DNA from: an uncultured Eubacteriales bacterium
GTDB lineage: Bacteria; Bacillota; Clostridia; Oscillospirales; Acutalibacteraceae
Reading direction: 5' to 3'
NCBI GenBank assembly: GCA_934463035.1
Contig: CAKSIG010000002.1
Location: 1 to 64,000 of the forward strand
DNA length: 64,000 nt
Part shown: in pieces, positions 61,516 to 64,000 of the stretch
Layout of the letters: each line of letters begins with the position of its first letter
Position numbering within the stretch: position 1 is the first letter of the stretch
The notes under the pieces: model-generated
The model's input: only the letters and a program-made list of their open reading frames with translations
Database searches by the model: none
What the model was told of the DNA's origin: nothing
Translations under genes and position numbers: made by a program

Positions 61516-61564
61516 TTGACAATTAAAATAATTTGCCGTATAATACTAACTAACGTTAGTTAGT
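61516..61564 (+). promoter_or_regulatory. tetR promoter and perfect 20-bp operator
   Basis: -35 TTGACA (61516-61521), 17-bp spacer, -10 TATAAT (61539-61544). Immediately downstream, ACTAACTAACGTTAGTTAGT (61545-61564) is a perfect palindrome over the transcription start, the usual place for a TetR autorepressor site. Confidence 0.85.
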
Positions 61565-61579
61565 ATATGGGGGAAATGT

Positions 61580-62218
61580 ATGAAACATGAGGACACAAAA
61601 CGAAAAATACTTGAAAAAGCATTAGAGTTATTCGCCTTAAACGGCTATGATTCCGTAAGTGTCAGTGAAATTGCAAAAGCGGTTGGAATAAAGGCACCGT
61701 CGCTTTACAATCATTACAGCGGTAAACAGGCGATTTTCGACGCAATTTTTGCGAACGCCGCGGAAAAATACGAGAAATATACGAATACGGTATCGGTTCA
61801 CGTTCAAAACGCCTCGCAGGACCTGGACGTATTCACAAAAATAACCGAGGATATGCTTACGGAAAAGGTCGTAAAAATATTCGCCTATTCCCTGCACGAC
61901 GAAACTATAAGCCGTTTTCGCCGAATGATGACAATAGAGCAGTTCCGTTCTGCCGAGCTTTCGGAGCTGTACTCGAAACGCTATATTTATCGGTTGACGG
62001 AATACCACTCCGCTCTTTTTAAGGGACTTATCAAAGCGGGAGAAATTAAAAACGAGGACCCCGAAACGCTTGCGCTTATGTATGTTTCGCCCATTATAAC
62101 TCTTATTGAGGTCTGCGACCGCCAGCCCGAAAAAGAGGCGGAATGTATTGAAAAGCTGAAAGCGCACGTTCGGTTGTTTTACCGCACGTTTCATATTTCA
62201 GGGGGTAGCGGAAAATGA
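61580..62218 (+). CDS. TetR family transcriptional repressor
   Basis: 212 residues with an N-terminal TetR helix-turn-helix (about 10-55: ALELFALNGYDSVSVSEIAKAVGI cited in part, then YNHYSGKQAIFDAIF). The C-terminal ligand domain is divergent, so the inducer is unknown. ATG with GGGGGAAA ribosome site. Stop overlaps the next gene as ATGA, and the perfect palindrome upstream implies autoregulation of both. Confidence 0.93.
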   Translation: MKHEDTKRKILEKALELFALNGYDSVSVSEIAKAVGIKAPSLYNHYSGKQAIFDAIFANAAEKYEKYTNTVSVHVQNASQDLDVFTKITEDMLTEKVVKIFAYSLHDETISRFRRMMTIEQFRSAELSELYSKRYIYRLTEYHSALFKGLIKAGEIKNEDPETLALMYVSPIITLIEVCDRQPEKEAECIEKLKAHVRLFYRTFHISGGSGK

Positions 62219-62832
62219 AAAAGACGCTTGTTCAAAAATTAGGTCTGACGGGTGTTTTAAGCCTGCTTTCCTACACTGCGGCAGTGGTATTTGCGCCGCT
62301 CGCATATACAGGGTACGATTGGAAGTCACAGGCGGTGAGCGACCTCAGCGCCGCAAACGCTCCGTCGCTTGCACTTTGGAACCAATTCAGCAGTTTTTAT
62401 AACGTATGCGAGGTTCTGTGCGCCGTAATCGTATGTATCGGAATACAGGGCAAAAAAACACGGCTTTTGCGCGGCGGGATCTACACATTCGCCGCAATGG
62501 AATTTATTTCGGCGGTAGGCTACCGTATGTTTCCCCTGAGCGACAGCGGATATGCAGGCGCATTTCAGGACAAAATGCATATTATAATTACCGCCATTGT
62601 CGTTATACTGTCGATTGCTTCGCTTCTGACAATAATCATAGCGGGCATAAAAAATAAAGACTGCCGCTCGTACGGCATTTGCGCCGCGACAGCCCTTATA
62701 ATGATGCTGGTCGGCGCATTCGGTATGAAGATAGTGCCGTCGGAATATTTCGGGGTGGTTGAGAGGTTCAGCGTTTTCGCCGCAACAGGCTTTAACGCCG
62801 CGCTCGGATTACATTTGTTCTTCGGCAGATGA
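62215..62832 (+). CDS. DUF998 integral membrane protein
   Basis: 205 residues, six membrane segments, with the DUF998 pattern YDWKSQAVSDLSAANAPS in the first loop and FPLSDSGYAGAF..DKMHI in the third. Function of the family is unknown. Co-translated with the TetR regulator. Its last 24 bases overlap, on the opposite strand, the end of the alpha/beta hydrolase gene. Confidence 0.88.
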   Translation: MKKTLVQKLGLTGVLSLLSYTAAVVFAPLAYTGYDWKSQAVSDLSAANAPSLALWNQFSSFYNVCEVLCAVIVCIGIQGKKTRLLRGGIYTFAAMEFISAVGYRMFPLSDSGYAGAFQDKMHIIITAIVVILSIASLLTIIIAGIKNKDCRSYGICAATALIMMLVGAFGMKIVPSEYFGVVERFSVFAATGFNAALGLHLFFGR

Positions 62833-63423
62833 ATTTTTAATCCACTCATCAAGAAAACTTATTTGCTCATCTGTATGAAACCAATGCTCGCCGTCTTTCA
62901 TTACCGTCAGCTTTGACTTGGTTTTATCGGCAAACTCGGTTATTGTATCTATTGATGTAAGATTGTCCTTTTCACCGTAAAGGATACAGGTGGGAACATT
63001 CCATTTAACAGAATTTTCACGCACATAGCAAAGGTATTTCCACGACAGCGTTTCGCCGAAATCGGTTGCTATTTCCCCTGATTTTGAGAGTTTTTCCTCG
63101 GTAACGCCTGATAGGGTCATCATATTAAGAATCAGCCTTTTCATATCAACAACAGGAGATATGAAAAAGGCTTTTTTTATTTTTCCGTTAAGATCGGCGT
63201 TCATTGTAAAAAAAGCGCCTATGCTGTTGGCAATTACGTATACCGAGTCATAATCGGCACTGTGCAGATTGAAAAAATCGGTAAATTCCTTTTTTGCTTC
63301 CCACGGGGTCTGTGATTTATAGTCAAACCCTATAACGTCGCAATTCTTGAAGATAGGCTTATAATGCTCCGCCTCACCGGCGTTGCCGCCCTTACCGTGT
63401 ATATATACTACAAGTTTTTTCAT
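62809..63423 (-). CDS. Alpha/beta hydrolase
   Basis: 204-residue alpha/beta-fold hydrolase. Oxyanion region VYIHGKGG near the N-terminus, nucleophile elbow ANSIGAF (serine near 67), acid aspartate in YGEKDNL and histidine in GEHWFHT complete a plausible triad. Substrate unknown. ATG overlaps the stop of the LysR gene as ATGA, so that regulator probably controls it. Confidence 0.85.
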   Translation of the reverse strand: MKKLVVYIHGKGGNAGEAEHYKPIFKNCDVIGFDYKSQTPWEAKKEFTDFFNLHSADYDSVYVIANSIGAFFTMNADLNGKIKKAFFISPVVDMKRLILNMMTLSGVTEEKLSKSGEIATDFGETLSWKYLCYVRENSVKWNVPTCILYGEKDNLTSIDTITEFADKTKSKLTVMKDGEHWFHTDEQISFLDEWIKNSSAEEQM

Positions 63424-64000
63424 TTTTGTTCTCCTCTTCTTCCCTGTTTTTTAAGATATTTTATGAACATTTCCGTTGCAGGAGTTAAACGTTCCTTATT
63501 CTTTACGGCAAGTCCTATCTTTCGGTAATACGACGGTTCAAGAGGTCGGATCTCCACACGGTAAGGTATCCTTTTTAGAATAAGCGACGGCAAAATTCCT
63601 ATACCGAGCCCTTTTTCCGCCATTGCCATAATGGCAAAATCCTCCCACGTTGTGAACCGTATATTCGGGCGCACACGGTTCTTTTCAAGCAACTCCGTGA
63701 CTTCGGTTTTGCCGCCACGCTCCAAAAGTAAAAACGGTTGTCCATTCAAATCCTCTACCCTGACAGTTCCGCCCTGCGCAAGCGGATGACCGACGGGCAG
63801 TACCGCCTTGTATTCGTCCTCTATTAACAAAACGGCGTCAAAATCGGCTTTGTCTTGAAGTCTGACCATTCCGCAGTCAACACGTCCCTCATCTATCCAC
63901 CGTTCCACCTCGTCATAATCTCCGAGCAGCATTTCACATTCAATGTCGGGGTAATCCTTTTGAAATTCCGAAAAGACGTCGGGCAGCAGATTTATCGCCG
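63420..64000 (-). CDS. LysR-family regulator (partial, N-terminus beyond window)
   Basis: The frame is open to the window end; bases 63933-64000 continue the substrate-binding domain (INLLPDVFSEFQKDYP...). Visible parts: DCGMVR, YKAVLPVGHPLA, and the helix-dimer segment GLGIGILPSLIL of the LysR effector domain. The DNA-binding HTH lies outside the window. Overlaps the downstream hydrolase by four bases. Confidence 0.9.
   Translation of the reverse strand, partial: AINLLPDVFSEFQKDYPDIECEMLLGDYDEVERWIDEGRVDCGMVRLQDKADFDAVLLIEDEYKAVLPVGHPLAQGGTVRVEDLNGQPFLLLERGGKTEVTELLEKNRVRPNIRFTTWEDFAIMAMAEKGLGIGILPSLILKRIPYRVEIRPLEPSYYRKIGLAVKNKERLTPATEMFIKYLKKQGRRGEQK

Overview
The window is a dense, mid-GC bacterial chromosome segment. 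Its gene content is typical of Clostridia of the gut Oscillospiraceae/Ruminococcaceae kind: PolC-type replicase, ThyX, SpoIVFB/RseP-type protease with MEP-pathway genes, mre-pbp2-minD-mgsA block, YesM/YesN regulators, strong Shine-Dalgarno sites and several TTG/GTG starts. The lineage is my inference; no rRNA is present. Apart from the repeat block at 1-304 there is no gene-free stretch over 300 bases.

Layout. 1-381: a 156-bp tandem repeat, cut by the window edge, abutting and incorporating the 3' end of a tRNA-Arg(TCT) gene. 469-3100 (-): PRPP synthetase and a membrane M23/G5 peptidase. 3241-13270 (-): an eight-gene operon pyrH-frr-uppS-cdsA-dxr-rseP-ispG-polC with one good promoter at its head; the PolC lacks the usual proofreading exonuclease insert. 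13380-16920 (-): alaS-HIT-phosphoribosyltransferase. 17062-33047 (+): beta-CASP nuclease; polA, an LMW-PTP/RimI fusion, tsaD, lipid kinase, mreBCD-pbp2; minD, mgsA, hisS, aspS. 33110-38535: a small XRE repressor facing a lipoprotein gene through paired operators, then thyX-tmk-DJ-1-mltG-U32. 38597-40293 (-): pdp and cdd (pyrimidine salvage).

40351-61381 (-) is the accessory heart of the window: a GH1 beta-glucosidase, then one long co-directional gene set: a membrane-anchored beta-helix protein, two LplB/LplC-type sugar permeases, a lipoprotein solute-binding protein, a membrane-anchored cohesin-like protein, two secreted beta-sandwich proteins, a previously uncalled 44-residue ORF, a small lipoprotein and a 1795-residue pectate-lyase-fold protein with a dockerin, followed by a YesN/YesM two-component pair. 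The small lipoprotein and the dockerin protein end in the same pentapeptide, WLGPY, encoded with different synonymous codons. Together they look like a self-contained surface complex that senses, binds, processes and imports a plant-type polysaccharide, with a possible new C-terminal tag. That function is inferred, not shown.

61580-64000: a TetR regulator on a perfect 20-bp palindromic operator with a DUF998 membrane protein, and on the opposite strand an alpha/beta hydrolase behind a LysR regulator truncated by the window end.
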